Positions 33,800 through 43,817 are shown, counted from the first letter of the stretch. The stretch: 64,000 nucleotides of DNA from Paracraurococcus lichenis (GCF_030657435.1 NZ_JAUTWS010000015.1:62001-126000); one strand, 5' to 3'. Translations and numbers: made by a program. Notes: generated by a model not told the origin, from the sequence alone.

Positions 33800-34542
33800 G
33801 CTACGAGCAAATCAAGGTTTGGGAAGACGGCCCGGTCACGGTCGTCTCCCTGAACCGGCCAGAGAAGGGCAATGCCATATCGAAGCGGATGGCCGAGGAG
33901 GTGCAGGCGGCGATGACCGCCTTCGCCGCCGACGACGCGCAGCGCGCCGCGGTGCTGACCGCCGAGGGCACGAAGGCCTTCTCCTTCGGCGCCGACGTTA
34001 CCGAGCCGCCGGAGCTCTGGCGCGCCGTGCCCAATGTGGGCTGGCAGACCAACAAGCCGCTGGTCGCCGCGGTGGAGGGCTGGTGCATCGGCGGCGCGCT
34101 GGTGCTGGCGATGATGGCGGACCTGGCGGTCTGCGGCGCCAAGGCGAGGTTCTACTACCCCGAGGCCAAGCTCGGCCTGACCGGCGGCATGATCGCGGCG
34201 CTGCCGGCGCGCATCCCGCACAAGATCGCCATGGAGCTCATGCTGCTCTGCCGCGTGGTGGAGGCCGAGCGGGCTGAGCGCGTCGGCCTGGTCAACGAGG
34301 TGGTGCCGGAGGGCGCGGCGCTGGCCAAGGCAGTGGAATGGGCGAAGGAGATGGCCGGATTCGCGCCCCTGGTGACCGGCGGGCTGAAGCGCATGGTGCT
34401 GGACCACATCCTGCCGCGCGGCCCCTCCGAGCAATGGGCGCTGCACGGCGCGCGGCTGGCCGCCATCCGCGAGTCGGAGGACTTCAGGGAGGGCAGCGCA
34501 GCCTTCCGCGAGAAGCGGTCGCCGCAATTCCACGGCCGGTAG
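33796..34542 (+). CDS. Enoyl-CoA hydratase/isomerase family protein
   Basis: A 248-residue crotonase-fold enzyme. The oxyanion-hole segments are FSFGADVTE and EGWCIGGALVLAMMADLAVC; both glutamates that act in hydratases are kept (FYYPEAKLGLTGG and HKIAMELMLLC). It starts inside the tctC-type stop (ATGA). With the synthetase and binding protein it forms a three-gene uptake, activation and hydration unit. The acyl group is unknown. Confidence 0.92.
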   Translation: MSYEQIKVWEDGPVTVVSLNRPEKGNAISKRMAEEVQAAMTAFAADDAQRAAVLTAEGTKAFSFGADVTEPPELWRAVPNVGWQTNKPLVAAVEGWCIGGALVLAMMADLAVCGAKARFYYPEAKLGLTGGMIAALPARIPHKIAMELMLLCRVVEAERAERVGLVNEVVPEGAALAKAVEWAKEMAGFAPLVTGGLKRMVLDHILPRGPSEQWALHGARLAAIRESEDFREGSAAFREKRSPQFHGR

Positions 34543-34636
34543 GCATCCGGCGGCGACGCAGAGGTGAGCGCCGCGCCGCATGGACCTCCGCCGCATCCCG
34601 CGCCAGAAGGGGCGGGCATGCGGAGAAGGGGGCATC

Positions 34637-35899
34637 ATGCGGCAGGATCCGGCGGTGCGGATGGCGGGGCTGGTCTTCGACGCGCTGCGCGAGGCCTCGC
34701 TGGACCCGCCCGGCGTCAGCCGCGCCAGCTACGGGCCCGGCGAGCGCGCGGCGCATGCCATCCTGCGCACGGCAGCCGAGGAGATCGGGCTCGAGGTCGA
34801 GACGGATCCGGTCGGCACGCTCTCCATGACCTTGCCCGGCCAGAACCGGGACTGGCCGCCGGTCGTCATCGGCTCGCATCTCGATGCCGTGCCGCATGGC
34901 GGCAATTACGACGGCGCGGCGGGCGTGGTGATGGGCGTCGCGCTGGCGGCGCGGCTGCGGCGGGACGGCCGGATGCTGCCGCGCGACCTGGTCGTGCTCG
35001 GCATCCGCGCCGAGGAGATGTGCTGGTTCCCCATGCTCTATCTCGGCAGCCGCGCCGCCTTCGGCCTGCTGCCGCCGGAGGCGCCCGATACGCTGCGGCG
35101 GACGGACAGCGGCCGGACGCTCGCCGAGCACATGCAGGAGGAAGGCTTCGACCCGGACTTCATCCGGCAGGGCCGCGCCTCGCTCGACCCGCGCCTCATC
35201 CATGCCTTCCTGGAGCCGCATATCGAGCAGGGGCCGGTGCTGGTCGAGGCCGGGCTGCCGGCGGCGGTCGTCACCGGCATCCGCGGCAGCCTGCGGCATC
35301 GCGCCTGCCGGGCGCGCGGCGCCTGGGCGCATGCCGGCGCGGTGCCGCGCGGCGGGCGGCGCGACGCGGTCCTGGCGGTCGCCGCGCTGGCGCAGGCGCT
35401 GGAGGCCTTCTGGCGCGAGGCGGAGCAGGGCGGCCGCGACCTGGTGCTGACCATGGGCGAGTTCTGGACCGACCCTGCCATGCATGGCCCGACCAAGGTG
35501 CCGGGCGAGGTCGCCTTCAGCCTCGACATCCGCTCGGAGGATCCGCAGGTGCTGCAGCAGGTCGAGTCGCTGCTGCGCGACGAGGCGGCGCGGATCGAGG
35601 TGGAGCGGGGCGTCGCCATCGACTACGGCGCGCCGCTGCCCGTCCCGCCCGCGGCGATGGATGCCCGGCTGCGCGCGGCGTTGCGGCACGGCGCCGAGGC
35701 GGCGGGCGTGCCGGTGCTCGAGATGGCGAGCGGCGCGGGGCACGACGCGCTGACCTTCGCGGGGCTCGGCGTGCCGACGGCCATGCTCTTCATCCGCAAT
35801 GCCGGCGGCAGCCACAACCCGGAGGAGGCGATGGACATGGCGGATTTCGCCGCCGCCCTCGACGTGCTGGCGGCGGCGATCGGGGAGATCGCCGCCTGA
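34637..35899 (+). CDS. M20-family Zn-dependent amidohydrolase (allantoate amidohydrolase / N-carbamoyl hydrolase type)
   Basis: A 420-residue enzyme of the hydantoinase/carbamoylase group. Metal ligands are visible in VVIGSHLDAVPHGGNYDGAAG, LGIRAEEMCWF and the late SGAGHDALTF; EPHIEQGPVLVEAG and the dimer-domain IRGSLRHRACRARGAWAHAG follow the subgroup pattern. Such enzymes open N-carbamoyl or ureido amides. The ATG at 34637 follows GGAGAAGGGGG; an in-frame ATG at 34580 does not have this. Its place next to a TRAP binding protein and two allantoinase-type proteins suggests a ureide or cyclic-amide route. Confidence 0.9.
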   Translation: MRQDPAVRMAGLVFDALREASLDPPGVSRASYGPGERAAHAILRTAAEEIGLEVETDPVGTLSMTLPGQNRDWPPVVIGSHLDAVPHGGNYDGAAGVVMGVALAARLRRDGRMLPRDLVVLGIRAEEMCWFPMLYLGSRAAFGLLPPEAPDTLRRTDSGRTLAEHMQEEGFDPDFIRQGRASLDPRLIHAFLEPHIEQGPVLVEAGLPAAVVTGIRGSLRHRACRARGAWAHAGAVPRGGRRDAVLAVAALAQALEAFWREAEQGGRDLVLTMGEFWTDPAMHGPTKVPGEVAFSLDIRSEDPQVLQQVESLLRDEAARIEVERGVAIDYGAPLPVPPAAMDARLRAALRHGAEAAGVPVLEMASGAGHDALTFAGLGVPTAMLFIRNAGGSHNPEEAMDMADFAAALDVLAAAIGEIAA

Positions 35900-35909
35900 C
35901 GATCCCCCG

Positions 35910-36947
35910 CTACTGGATCGTGTAGCCGCGGGCCGCGCCGACGGTGCGGTTCCAGACCGCGCTGCATTCCGCCCAGATGCGGTTGCAACTGTCGCGGAAG
36001 GTCGGCAGCACCACGCTGCTGACGGCCTCGCGGACCTTCGCATCGTCCTCCGGCGGCACGGCTGAGATGACGGAGGTGAATTTCCGGCCCTCGCAGGCGG
36101 GCTTGCCGGCGAGGCAGTCCAGCGACTGCTGGTCGCTGACCGCGGCGAAGTCCCACATCGTCTTCTCGAGGCCCTGGAAGGCCTTGACCAACGCCGCCTG
36201 CTGCTCCGGCGTGAAGCGGCGCCAGGCGGTCATGCTCATGAAATGGCCCTGCACGCCGCCGGCGACCGAGAGCGGGAAGGTATGCGTCGTCACCTCGCCC
36301 CAATTGCCGGCATAGGCCGAGACGGCGGAGGTGACGCCGCAGGTGACGAGGCCGCGCTGCAGCGCCGGATAGACCTCCGAGAACTGCAGCGTCACGGGAA
36401 TGGCGCCGAGATGCTGCACCAGCGCGGTCATGGAGGGGGTGTAGCTGCGGACCTTCATACCCTTCAGATCGCTGACCGAGCGCACCGGCGCGTTGCAGAA
36501 GAAGTATTGCGGGCCGAAGGGCCAGAGCGCCATGACCTTGGCGTTGAAGCGCTCCTGCAGCCGCTTGTCGAAGGCCTCCCGCCCCGCATCCACGGCCTTG
36601 CGCAGGTCGTCCACGTTGGTCGAGACGCCGATGAGGTCGAGGCCGTCGAAGAAGGGCTCGTCGCGCGCCACCTGGCCGATCAGCACCGCCATGACGTCGA
36701 AGGCGCCGGTGCGGAGGTGCCGCAGCGCATCGGCCGCCTGCAGGCCGATCTGGTCCATGGGGTTGAAGGAGACCTGGAAGTTGATGCCGGTCTGGCCCGG
36801 CAGCGCGGCGTAGAAGGCCTTTTCGATCTCGATCTGCTTGGTGTTCTGGCTGAAATGCCCGACCGCGCGCAGCGGCACGGGGGCCTGGGCGAGGGCCGGG
36901 GCCGCGGTCAGCAGCAGGCCGGCGGCGAGGGCAAGGCGGCGGAACAT
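35910..36947 (-). CDS. TRAP transporter substrate-binding protein, DctP family
   Basis: A 345-residue periplasmic protein with a signal (MFRRLALAAGLLLTAAPALAQ). Family marks are LKGMKVRSYTPSMTALVQHLGAIPVTLQFSEVYPALQRGLV (about 182-222) and the segment FMSMTAWRRFTPEQQAALVKA. GGGAGA sets the ATG at 36947; a longer frame to 37019 is rejected. It carries several cysteines near the C-terminus (CLAGKPACEG and CNRIWAEC), which may form disulfides. It is convergent with the M20 gene and likely serves the DctQM pair 1 kb further on. Confidence 0.9.
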   Translation of the reverse strand: MFRRLALAAGLLLTAAPALAQAPVPLRAVGHFSQNTKQIEIEKAFYAALPGQTGINFQVSFNPMDQIGLQAADALRHLRTGAFDVMAVLIGQVARDEPFFDGLDLIGVSTNVDDLRKAVDAGREAFDKRLQERFNAKVMALWPFGPQYFFCNAPVRSVSDLKGMKVRSYTPSMTALVQHLGAIPVTLQFSEVYPALQRGLVTCGVTSAVSAYAGNWGEVTTHTFPLSVAGGVQGHFMSMTAWRRFTPEQQAALVKAFQGLEKTMWDFAAVSDQQSLDCLAGKPACEGRKFTSVISAVPPEDDAKVREAVSSVVLPTFRDSCNRIWAECSAVWNRTVGAARGYTIQ

Positions 36948-37017
36948 GGCGTCTCCCGGGCTGGCGGAAACCGGCCCGGTGCTTGCAAGATCGGGGCCGG
37001 ATCGGAGGAGCCTGCGC

Positions 37018-37920
37018 ATGCGCCGCGACCTGCTCGGCTATGGCCTGAACCCGCCCCGGATCGCCTGGCCGGGCGGCGCGAAGCTCGCCGTCTCCCTCGT
37101 CGTCAACTACGAGGAAGGGGCGGAGATGGCCGTCGAGGCCGGCGATCCGGAGAACGAGCGGATCGGCGAGGTGATCAGCGTCGTCCCGCCGGGACGCCGC
37201 GACTTCGGGCAGGAGGGCATCTTCTCCTACGGCACCCGCGCCGGCCTCGCGCGATTCCTCGACGCCTTCGACCGCCACGGCGTGAAGGTCACCTGGTTCA
37301 TGTGCGGCCGGGCGGTGGAGCGGACGCCGGACCTCGCGCGCGCCTGCATCGCCCGCGGGCACGAGGCGGCGAACCATGGCTGGGTCTGGCGCCCGCATGC
37401 CGATTTCTCGAGCCGGGCGGAGGAGGAGGCGAGCCTGCTGCGCAGCGCCGCGGCGATCGAGGCGGCGACCGGCGAGCGCCCGGTCGGCTTCTTCTGCCGC
37501 GGCAGCCCGAGCCCCTGGACGCGCGAACTGCTGGCGCAGCACGGCTACCTCTATGACAGCAATGCCTTCGACGACGACCTGCCCTATTGGGACCGGGATG
37601 TCGCGGGCGGGCCGATGCTGGTCATGCCCTATGCGCTCGACTGCAACGACATGAAGTTCTTCCATCCCAACGGCTTCGTGGTGCCGCAGCAATTCGTCGA
37701 CTATGCCGAGGCGGCGATCGACCAGTTGATCGAGGAGGGCGAGCGCGGCGCGCCGAAGCTGCTGAATATCGGCCTGCACCTGCGGATCTGCGGCCGCCCG
37801 GCGCGCTTCCGCGCGGTGGAGGGCATCCTGCGCGTGCTGGCGGCGCGCGGCGGGAAGGTCTGGGTGGCGCGGCGGCGGGACATCGCCGCGCATGTGCGGG
37901 CGGTGCTGCCGGCGGGGTAG
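37018..37920 (+). CDS. Polysaccharide-deacetylase-fold amidohydrolase (PuuE allantoinase-like)
   Basis: A 300-residue cytoplasmic (beta/alpha) barrel enzyme. It opens with RRDLLGYGLNPPRIAWPGGAKLAVSLVVNYEEGAE, the layout of PuuE allantoinases and related peptidoglycan or cyclic-imide hydrolases, and keeps NHGWVWRPH, YLYDSNAFDDDLPYW and [20 protein letters not shown] lies just before the ATG. It is about 50% alike to the protein at 39840-40763 by eye. The two flank the dctM-dctQ genes; their stops and strands show they belong to separate transcripts. Confidence 0.88.
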   Translation: MRRDLLGYGLNPPRIAWPGGAKLAVSLVVNYEEGAEMAVEAGDPENERIGEVISVVPPGRRDFGQEGIFSYGTRAGLARFLDAFDRHGVKVTWFMCGRAVERTPDLARACIARGHEAANHGWVWRPHADFSSRAEEEASLLRSAAAIEAATGERPVGFFCRGSPSPWTRELLAQHGYLYDSNAFDDDLPYWDRDVAGGPMLVMPYALDCNDMKFFHPNGFVVPQQFVDYAEAAIDQLIEEGERGAPKLLNIGLHLRICGRPARFRAVEGILRVLAARGGKVWVARRRDIAAHVRAVLPAG

Positions 37921-37933
37921 TCCGCCCCGCCGC

Positions 37934-39238
37934 CTACCCGTAGGTCGCCTTGGCCAGCCAGGTCGCCATGCCGGGGAAGGCGATCAGCAGCGCGGTCATC
38001 ACCACCATGGCGACGAAGAAGGGGACGGTGCCGGCGAAGACCTGGGCGATCGTCCCCTCCCGCCGCACGGCCTGGATGACGTAGAGCGTCATGCCGACCG
38101 GCGGCGAGATGAGCGAGATCTCGCACATCAGCACGATGAAGACGCCGAACCAGACCGGGTCGATCCCGGCCGCGGTCACCACCGGGAAGACCACCGGCAC
38201 CGTGCCGACCAGCATCGGCAGCGTCTCGAAGAAGACGCCGAGCAGCAGGTAGAAGACGGTCAGCACCAGGATGAGCTGCAGCGGCGTCGCGCCGAGATGG
38301 GTGACGAAGCCGCCGAGCGCCGGCGTCACGCCGAGCAGGCCGAGCACGAAGTTGAGGTAGAAGGCGACGGAGAGGATCAGCAGGCTCATCGCCGTCAGGC
38401 TGGCGGTCGCCAGGAAGCAGTCGTGCAGCATGCGGACGGAGAGCCTGCCGTAGAGCGCGGCGATCGGCAGGGCCGCCACCACGGCCAGCGCCGCGCTCTC
38501 CGTCACCGTCGCCCAGCCGCTGTAGATGCTGCCCATGATGATGGCGAAGATGACCAGCGGCGGCAGCAGGTCCACCAGCCGCCGCAGCCGCGCGGCCAGG
38601 TGGTCCTGCGCCTCCTGCTGCCGGATCCAGTGCGGCTTCAGCCAGCCCATCAGCACGATGGTCGCCATGAACAGCACGGTCATGACGATGCCCGGCACGA
38701 CCGCCGCGGCATAGAGTTGCCCGACAGAGGTATTGGTCATGGCGCCGTAGACGATCAGCGCGATCCCCGGCGGGATGAGGTTGCCGAGCGAGGCGCCGGC
38801 GGCGATGGAGCCCAGCACCAGCCGCTCGTCGTATTTCCGCGTGCGGAAGCTCGGCAGCGCGACGGTGGCGACCGTCGCGGCAGTGGCCACGGAGGAGCCG
38901 GAAACCGCCGAGAAGATCGCCGAGGCCGCGATGTTGGTGTGCAGCAGCCCGCCCGGCAGGATGTTCAGCCAGTCCGCGAGGCTGCGGTAGAGCCGGTCCG
39001 TGCTGCCGCTGCGGACCAGGATCTCCCCGAGCAGGATGTAGAGAGGGATGGAGAGGAGGACGTAGTCCTCCATGGAGGCCCAGAGCTGCGTGCCGAGCGC
39101 GTCCACCAGCGCCGGCGACAGGTAGAGCGAGGCCCCGAGCACCGCGGTCAGGAACATCGCGGTGGCGACATGCAGGCCGAGGAAGAGCAGCCCGACCAGG
39201 ATGCCGAAGCCGATCGCCGCCTCGCCGACGCCGATCAT
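37934..39238 (-). CDS. dctM: TRAP transporter large permease subunit (DctM)
   Basis: A 434-residue integral membrane protein with about 12-13 helices that uses the Na+ or H+ gradient. Family marks include SAIFSAVSGSSVATAATVATVALPSF (about 105-130) and GNLIPPGIALIVYGAMTN, plus the late IDPVWFGVFIVLMCEISLISPPVGM. It overlaps dctQ by four bases (ATGA). Its stop is 13 bases from the convergent stop of the deacetylase gene. Confidence 0.95.
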   Translation of the reverse strand: MIGVGEAAIGFGILVGLLFLGLHVATAMFLTAVLGASLYLSPALVDALGTQLWASMEDYVLLSIPLYILLGEILVRSGSTDRLYRSLADWLNILPGGLLHTNIAASAIFSAVSGSSVATAATVATVALPSFRTRKYDERLVLGSIAAGASLGNLIPPGIALIVYGAMTNTSVGQLYAAAVVPGIVMTVLFMATIVLMGWLKPHWIRQQEAQDHLAARLRRLVDLLPPLVIFAIIMGSIYSGWATVTESAALAVVAALPIAALYGRLSVRMLHDCFLATASLTAMSLLILSVAFYLNFVLGLLGVTPALGGFVTHLGATPLQLILVLTVFYLLLGVFFETLPMLVGTVPVVFPVVTAAGIDPVWFGVFIVLMCEISLISPPVGMTLYVIQAVRREGTIAQVFAGTVPFFVAMVVMTALLIAFPGMATWLAKATYG

Positions 39239-39843
39239 GCGCCGATCTCCCGTCCCTCGGCCCGGGAGATGACGGCGCCGGCCTCGCTCTCCACCTCCTC
39301 CTCCAGCGTCATCGGCCCGTACCAGCGGTTCACCTTCGGCCAGTCCGTCAGCAGCAGCCAGAGCGCATGCGCGGCGAAGGCGCCGGCGGCGAGCGCGAAG
39401 GCGACGAGGCCCGCGAGCCAGGCCGATTGCGGCAGCCACATCGGCGTCTGCAGCGGGGAATTGGCGTGGCTCTGGAAGAGCAGGCTCTCCTCCAGCACCG
39501 ACCAGCCGCGCAGCGCGGCGAAGATCGCCAGCGCCGTCAGCAGCAGGAAGGCGAGCGCGTTCAGCACCGCGCGGAGCGGCGCCGGCAGGTGGCCGAGCAG
39601 GAAATCGACCCGGGTATGCGACCGCACCACCAGCGCATGGGCGAAGCTGAGCGTCGAGAAGACCGCGAGCGTATAGGCGCCGATCTCGTCGACGCCCTGC
39701 AGCGAGACGCCGAGGAACTTGCGCCCGAAGATCTCGGCGCAGGTGAGGAAGGCGAGGCCGAGCAGCCACCAGCCGCCGATGATCGCCACCAGGCGCGCCG
39801 GCGGCGCCAGCAGCCGCGCGACGGGATTGTCCAGCCTCATCAT
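39235..39843 (-). CDS. dctQ: TRAP transporter small permease subunit (DctQ)
   Basis: A 202-residue protein with four membrane helices (about 18-40, 55-75, 92-112, 142-165). TCAEIFGRKFLGVSLQGVDEIGAYTLAVFSTLSFAHAL is the typical first half. A polar C-terminal tail of about 35 residues is longer than usual. It overlaps the deacetylase stop before it and the dctM start after it by four bases each, so the three are one transcript and translationally coupled. Confidence 0.92.
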   Translation of the reverse strand: MMRLDNPVARLLAPPARLVAIIGGWWLLGLAFLTCAEIFGRKFLGVSLQGVDEIGAYTLAVFSTLSFAHALVVRSHTRVDFLLGHLPAPLRAVLNALAFLLLTALAIFAALRGWSVLEESLLFQSHANSPLQTPMWLPQSAWLAGLVAFALAAGAFAAHALWLLLTDWPKVNRWYGPMTLEEEVESEAGAVISRAEGREIGA

Positions 39844-40763
39844 GCCGGGAGACCCGAGAGCGCCCGCCAGTGCCGTGCGATGTCCATCCGTCGGGCGATC
39901 CAGACGCCGGGCACGCGCGTCACATGCTCCAGCAGCAGCTCGAGACCGCGGATGCGGCCCGGCCGGCCGATGGTGCGCAGATGCAGCCCGACCGACATCA
40001 TCCTCGGCGTGGTCCTGCCCTCCCGCATCAGCCAGTCGAAGGCGCCGATGCAGTACCTGGAGAAGTCCTCGGCGAAGACGAAGCCCTGGCCCGGCGCGAA
40101 GCGCATGTCGTTGGTCTCGAAGCTGTAGGGCAGGACGACATGCGGCCGGCCCGCCACCTGCACCAGCCGCGGCAGGTCGTCGTCATAGGCATCCGAGTCG
40201 TAGAGGAAGCCGCCTTCCTCGATCAGCAGCCGGCGGGTGTTCACGCTCGGCGCCGACTTGGTGTGCCAGCCGAGCGGGCGGGTGCCGGCGGCGCCGTGCA
40301 GCGCCTCCACCGTCCGCGCGATCACCGCGCGCTCGGTGGCCTCCTCCATTCCCGCATGCATCTGCCAGCGCCAGCCATGCGCGCTGACCTCGTGCCCCGC
40401 CGCGGCCGGGGCGCCGGCCAGCGCGGGCGTCGCCGCCACCGCGCGGCCGCAGCAGGAGAAGGTGGCCGCGACGCCGAAGCGGTCCAGCAGGTCCAGGATG
40501 CGCCACAGCCCGACGCGCGAGCCATAGGCGAAATGCGTCTCCATGCAGGGATCCGGCGTGCCCTCCACGTGCTGGCGCGTCTCCGGCACCAGCTCGTTCC
40601 GCTCGTCCCCGCTGGCCAGCGAAAGCTCCGCGCCCTCCTCCACGTTCACCACGAAGGAGAGGGCGAGGCGCGCGCCCTCCGGCCAGCGCGGATCGGGCGG
40701 GTTGCGGCCATAGCCGGCGAGGTCGCGCTCGGCCGGGGGCATGCCGCCGGGCAGAAGGGTCAT
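39840..40763 (-). CDS. Polysaccharide-deacetylase-fold amidohydrolase (PuuE allantoinase-like)
   Basis: A 307-residue enzyme, first gene of the deacetylase-dctQ-dctM operon. It is the closer of the two to PuuE: RDLAGYGRNPPDPRWPEGARLALSFVVNVEEGAE, ETHFAYGSRVGLWRILDLL, SAHGWRWQMH, RPLGWHTKSAPSVNTRRLL, FLYDSDAYDDDLP, NDMRFAPGQGF and VGLHLRTIGRPGR. PuuE turns allantoin into allantoate, but the fold group also covers other cyclic amides and imides. Coupling to the TRAP permease supports a role on the imported compound. Confidence 0.9.
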   Translation of the reverse strand: MTLLPGGMPPAERDLAGYGRNPPDPRWPEGARLALSFVVNVEEGAELSLASGDERNELVPETRQHVEGTPDPCMETHFAYGSRVGLWRILDLLDRFGVAATFSCCGRAVAATPALAGAPAAAGHEVSAHGWRWQMHAGMEEATERAVIARTVEALHGAAGTRPLGWHTKSAPSVNTRRLLIEEGGFLYDSDAYDDDLPRLVQVAGRPHVVLPYSFETNDMRFAPGQGFVFAEDFSRYCIGAFDWLMREGRTTPRMMSVGLHLRTIGRPGRIRGLELLLEHVTRVPGVWIARRMDIARHWRALSGLPA

Positions 40764-40901
40764 GGTCGTCTCCGCTGCACGGCAGGTGCACGGCAGATTG
40801 GAGCAAGCGACATGCCATGGCGCGGGCCGCCGCGCCGCGTCTTCGCGGCCGGCGGATGACCCCGCCTTGCGCAGGCTGCGCAGCCGGCGGGCAGGCGGCG
40901 C

Positions 40902-43814
40902 TCAGGCCACCGCCGCGGCCCTCCTGCCGCCCGGCAGCGGCGTGCCCTCCTCGGCGAGCGACGCCAGCGTCTCCTCGGCGATGGCCAGCGTCGCGGCCCG
41001 CAGCGCCGCCGCGCCCTCGGGCGTCAGGCCGCGCGCGTCGCCCATGAGCCGCCGTGCCGCGGTGGTCAGCCGCGCCGCGCCGAGGGTGGCGGCGGCCCCG
41101 GCCAGCCGGTGCGCCGACGGGATCATGCCCTCCGCCGGCACGGCCTCGGTCTCGCGCAACTGCTCGGTGGCGTCGCGCATCTCCCGCACGAACTCCGCCG
41201 CCAGGCTGCGCGAGGCCTCCGCGTCCAGTCCCGGCACGGCCAGGGCCGAGCCCGCCTCCCGGCTGAAGAGCGGGATGTGGCGAAAGCTCCCGGCATCCGG
41301 CGCCGAGGCAACGGCGGGCCAGACCTCGCCGGACAGCCGCGCGAGGACGGCGACCAGCGCTTCCCGCTCGATCGGCTTGGCGAGATGCGCGTCCATCCCG
41401 GCCTCGCGGCAGGCCGCGATGTCCTCGGCGAAGGCGCTCGCGGTCACCGCGAGGATCGGCAGCCGGGCCGCGGGGCCGGGCAGGGCGCGGATCTGGCGCG
41501 TGGCCTCCAGCCCGTCGGTGCCGGGCATCATCACGTCCATCAGCACCACGTCGAAGGGGTGGTCGGGCGGCGCCTCGGCCACCGCCCGCACCGCCTCGGC
41601 GCCATCCGGGACGCAGTGCACGCTGTGGCCGGCCGCTTCCAGCAGGGCGCGCGCCACGGCGAGGTTGGCCGGCACGTCGTCGGCGACCAGGATGTGCAGG
41701 GGTCTGCGCGGGGCGAGGGCCGGCGGCGCGACCTCCGGCGGGCGCGGGCTGGCCTGGCGCAGCGGCAGTTCCGCCCAGAAGACCGCGCCCTCGCCAGGCG
41801 GGCAGCGGGGATTGGCCGCGCAGCCGATGCGGCCGCCCATCTGCCCGACGATGCCGGCGGCGATGGCGAGGCCGAGGCCGCTGCCGCCGCCCTTGCCGCG
41901 ATCGAGCTGCACGAAATCGCCGAAGATGGCGCCGCGCTGGTCGTCCGGCACGCCGGGGCCGGTGTCGCGCACCTCGATCCGCACCCGCACCGGGCCGTCC
42001 CCCCCGGCCGGCGCCAGGGGTTGCGCCGCGAGCTCCACCCGGCCGCCGGGCGGCGTGAATTTCACCGCATTGGACAGCAGGTTCAGCAGCATCTGCCGCA
42101 TCCGGGTCTGGTCGATCTCGACCGTCGCCGGCAGCGTCTCCGCCAACTCGACGGCCAGGTCGATCCGCTTCTCCTCGGCAGCCGCGCGGACCAGGGTCGC
42201 GCAGTCGCGCAGCAGGGCCGGAAACGCGACCGGGGCGGGACGCAGCTCCAGCCGTCCCGTCTCCACCTTGGCGAGGTCCAGCACGTCGTTCGCCACCGCG
42301 ACGAGGTGGCGGCCCGCCGCTTCGAGGGTCTCGGCCCAGGCGCGCTGCTCGCCCGAGAGCGCCGGGTCGCGCGCGAGGACCTGCGCGAGGCCCAGCACGC
42401 CGTTCAGCGGCGTGCGCAATTCGTGGCTCATGCGGGCGAGGAAGCGCGACTTCGCCGCGGTCGCCGCGGCGGCGGCGTCGCGCGCCTGCGCGAGGTCCGT
42501 CATGGCGTGCTTCAGGTCCGTGATGTCGGTGCGGATGCCGACCGTGCCGCCATGCGGCAGCCGGCGTTCGGTCACCAGCAGCCAGCGCCCATCCGGCAGC
42601 AGGCGCTCCATCGGCGGATGGTTGCCGCGGTGCCAGGCCTTCATCTCGGCGACGAAGGCCTCGATATCCGCGCCCGCCTGCGGGTACTGCCCGCGCTTCG
42701 CACCCTCCCGCATGATGTCCTCGAACCGCGCGCCCGGGGCGATGAAGGGCGCGCTGACGGCATAGAGGTCGCGGTAGCGCTGGTTGCAGATCACCAGCCG
42801 GTCCTCGGCGTCGAACATGACGAAGCCGTCCGGCATGGTCTCGATCGCGCTCTCGAGCAGGCGGCGCGCCGCGGCGCGCTCGGCCTCGATCCGCTCGCGC
42901 TGGCGCAGCGCGCCGTTCAGCGCCAGCATCAGCGCGCCGAGCAGCAGCATGGAGCCGAGCGCGACCAGGGCCAGCCGCTCGCGGTCCTGGTGGTACTCCG
43001 CCATCGCCTCCTCGATCTCGAGGCTGGCGACGACGGCGATGTCCCGGTAGAGCAGCGGCCGCGCGGCGGCGAGCACGGTGGCCGTGGTGAAGCGGCCGGG
43101 CATCTCGATGGCGGTGCCGTCCCGCGGCAATTGCGCCGCGCCGCGGGGCAGCCGGCGCCCGATCCGCGTCTCGTCATGCGGCAGGCTGGCCAGCAGATGC
43201 GCATCCCAGCGCTCGACCGAGATGCGCAGGCCGGGAACCTCCCCGACCGGCGCCAGCATGGTGGCCACGAGGGAGACGGGCACCTCGGCCACCGCGATCA
43301 CCTCGCCGAGGCCGGGAAGCGCCATGCTGCGCAGGAAGAGCAGGGCCCATTCGCCGGTCAGCGGGTTGCGCACCGGTCCGCTCACGACGGCGGCGCCGGT
43401 CTGCCGCGCCTCGGCGATCCGGGCCGGGTCGAGCGGCAGGCCGTGGTTGCGCGAGGCGCTGAGAGCACTCGCCCAGGGCAGGCCATCCGGCCGGAGGATG
43501 ACCAGGTCGCGGAAATTGAGGTTCTGGAAGTTGAGGTCGCGCAGCATGCGGTTGGCTGCGGCGCGATCGGGCTGGGCGTCCTGCAGCACCTGCCCGAGCA
43601 CGGCCGGCAGGCCGGCCAGCATGCCGTCCACCGCCAGGAAATGGCGATTGACGGTGCTTTCCGCGACGCGCGCCACGCGCTGGACCATCTGCACCGCATT
43701 GCCGCGCGCCGAGGCCCGCAGCCGGTCCAGGATCAGCGCCGAGCCCAGCGCGACCGCCAGCAGCAGCAGCCCGCCGGACAGGAGCACCGCGATCCGGAGA
43801 CGGCGTGCCTGCAT
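40902..43814 (-). CDS. Membrane-bound hybrid histidine kinase (sensor, PAS, HisKA, HATPase, REC, Hpt)
   Basis: A 970-residue phosphorelay protein. Helix 1 (about 8-30) and helix 2 (about 281-302) bracket a periplasmic sensor of some 250 residues, probably Cache-like. A PAS domain follows (about 318-435), then HisKA with His464 in [11 protein letters not shown], HATPase ([21 protein letters not shown]; about 560-690), a receiver with Asp760 in [10 protein letters not shown], and an Hpt domain with His902 in [13 protein letters not shown]. No DNA-binding output domain is present, so the signal must go to a separate regulator. It lies 3 bases after a TRAP binding-protein gene, which suggests that protein presents the ligand. 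Confidence 0.95.
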   Translation of the reverse strand: MQARRLRIAVLLSGGLLLLAVALGSALILDRLRASARGNAVQMVQRVARVAESTVNRHFLAVDGMLAGLPAVLGQVLQDAQPDRAAANRMLRDLNFQNLNFRDLVILRPDGLPWASALSASRNHGLPLDPARIAEARQTGAAVVSGPVRNPLTGEWALLFLRSMALPGLGEVIAVAEVPVSLVATMLAPVGEVPGLRISVERWDAHLLASLPHDETRIGRRLPRGAAQLPRDGTAIEMPGRFTTATVLAAARPLLYRDIAVVASLEIEEAMAEYHQDRERLALVALGSMLLLGALMLALNGALRQRERIEAERAAARRLLESAIETMPDGFVMFDAEDRLVICNQRYRDLYAVSAPFIAPGARFEDIMREGAKRGQYPQAGADIEAFVAEMKAWHRGNHPPMERLLPDGRWLLVTERRLPHGGTVGIRTDITDLKHAMTDLAQARDAAAAATAAKSRFLARMSHELRTPLNGVLGLAQVLARDPALSGEQRAWAETLEAAGRHLVAVANDVLDLAKVETGRLELRPAPVAFPALLRDCATLVRAAAEEKRIDLAVELAETLPATVEIDQTRMRQMLLNLLSNAVKFTPPGGRVELAAQPLAPAGGDGPVRVRIEVRDTGPGVPDDQRGAIFGDFVQLDRGKGGGSGLGLAIAAGIVGQMGGRIGCAANPRCPPGEGAVFWAELPLRQASPRPPEVAPPALAPRRPLHILVADDVPANLAVARALLEAAGHSVHCVPDGAEAVRAVAEAPPDHPFDVVLMDVMMPGTDGLEATRQIRALPGPAARLPILAVTASAFAEDIAACREAGMDAHLAKPIEREALVAVLARLSGEVWPAVASAPDAGSFRHIPLFSREAGSALAVPGLDAEASRSLAAEFVREMRDATEQLRETEAVPAEGMIPSAHRLAGAAATLGAARLTTAARRLMGDARGLTPEGAAALRAATLAIAEETLASLAEEGTPLPGGRRAAAVA

Positions 43815-43817
43815 GGC

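Noticed and set aside
36947..37019. Longer N-terminus for the TRAP binding protein, starting at 37019 on the minus strand
   Set aside because: It would bury the signal peptide 24 residues inside and overlap the start of the divergent deacetylase; GGGAGA before 36947 supports the shorter form.
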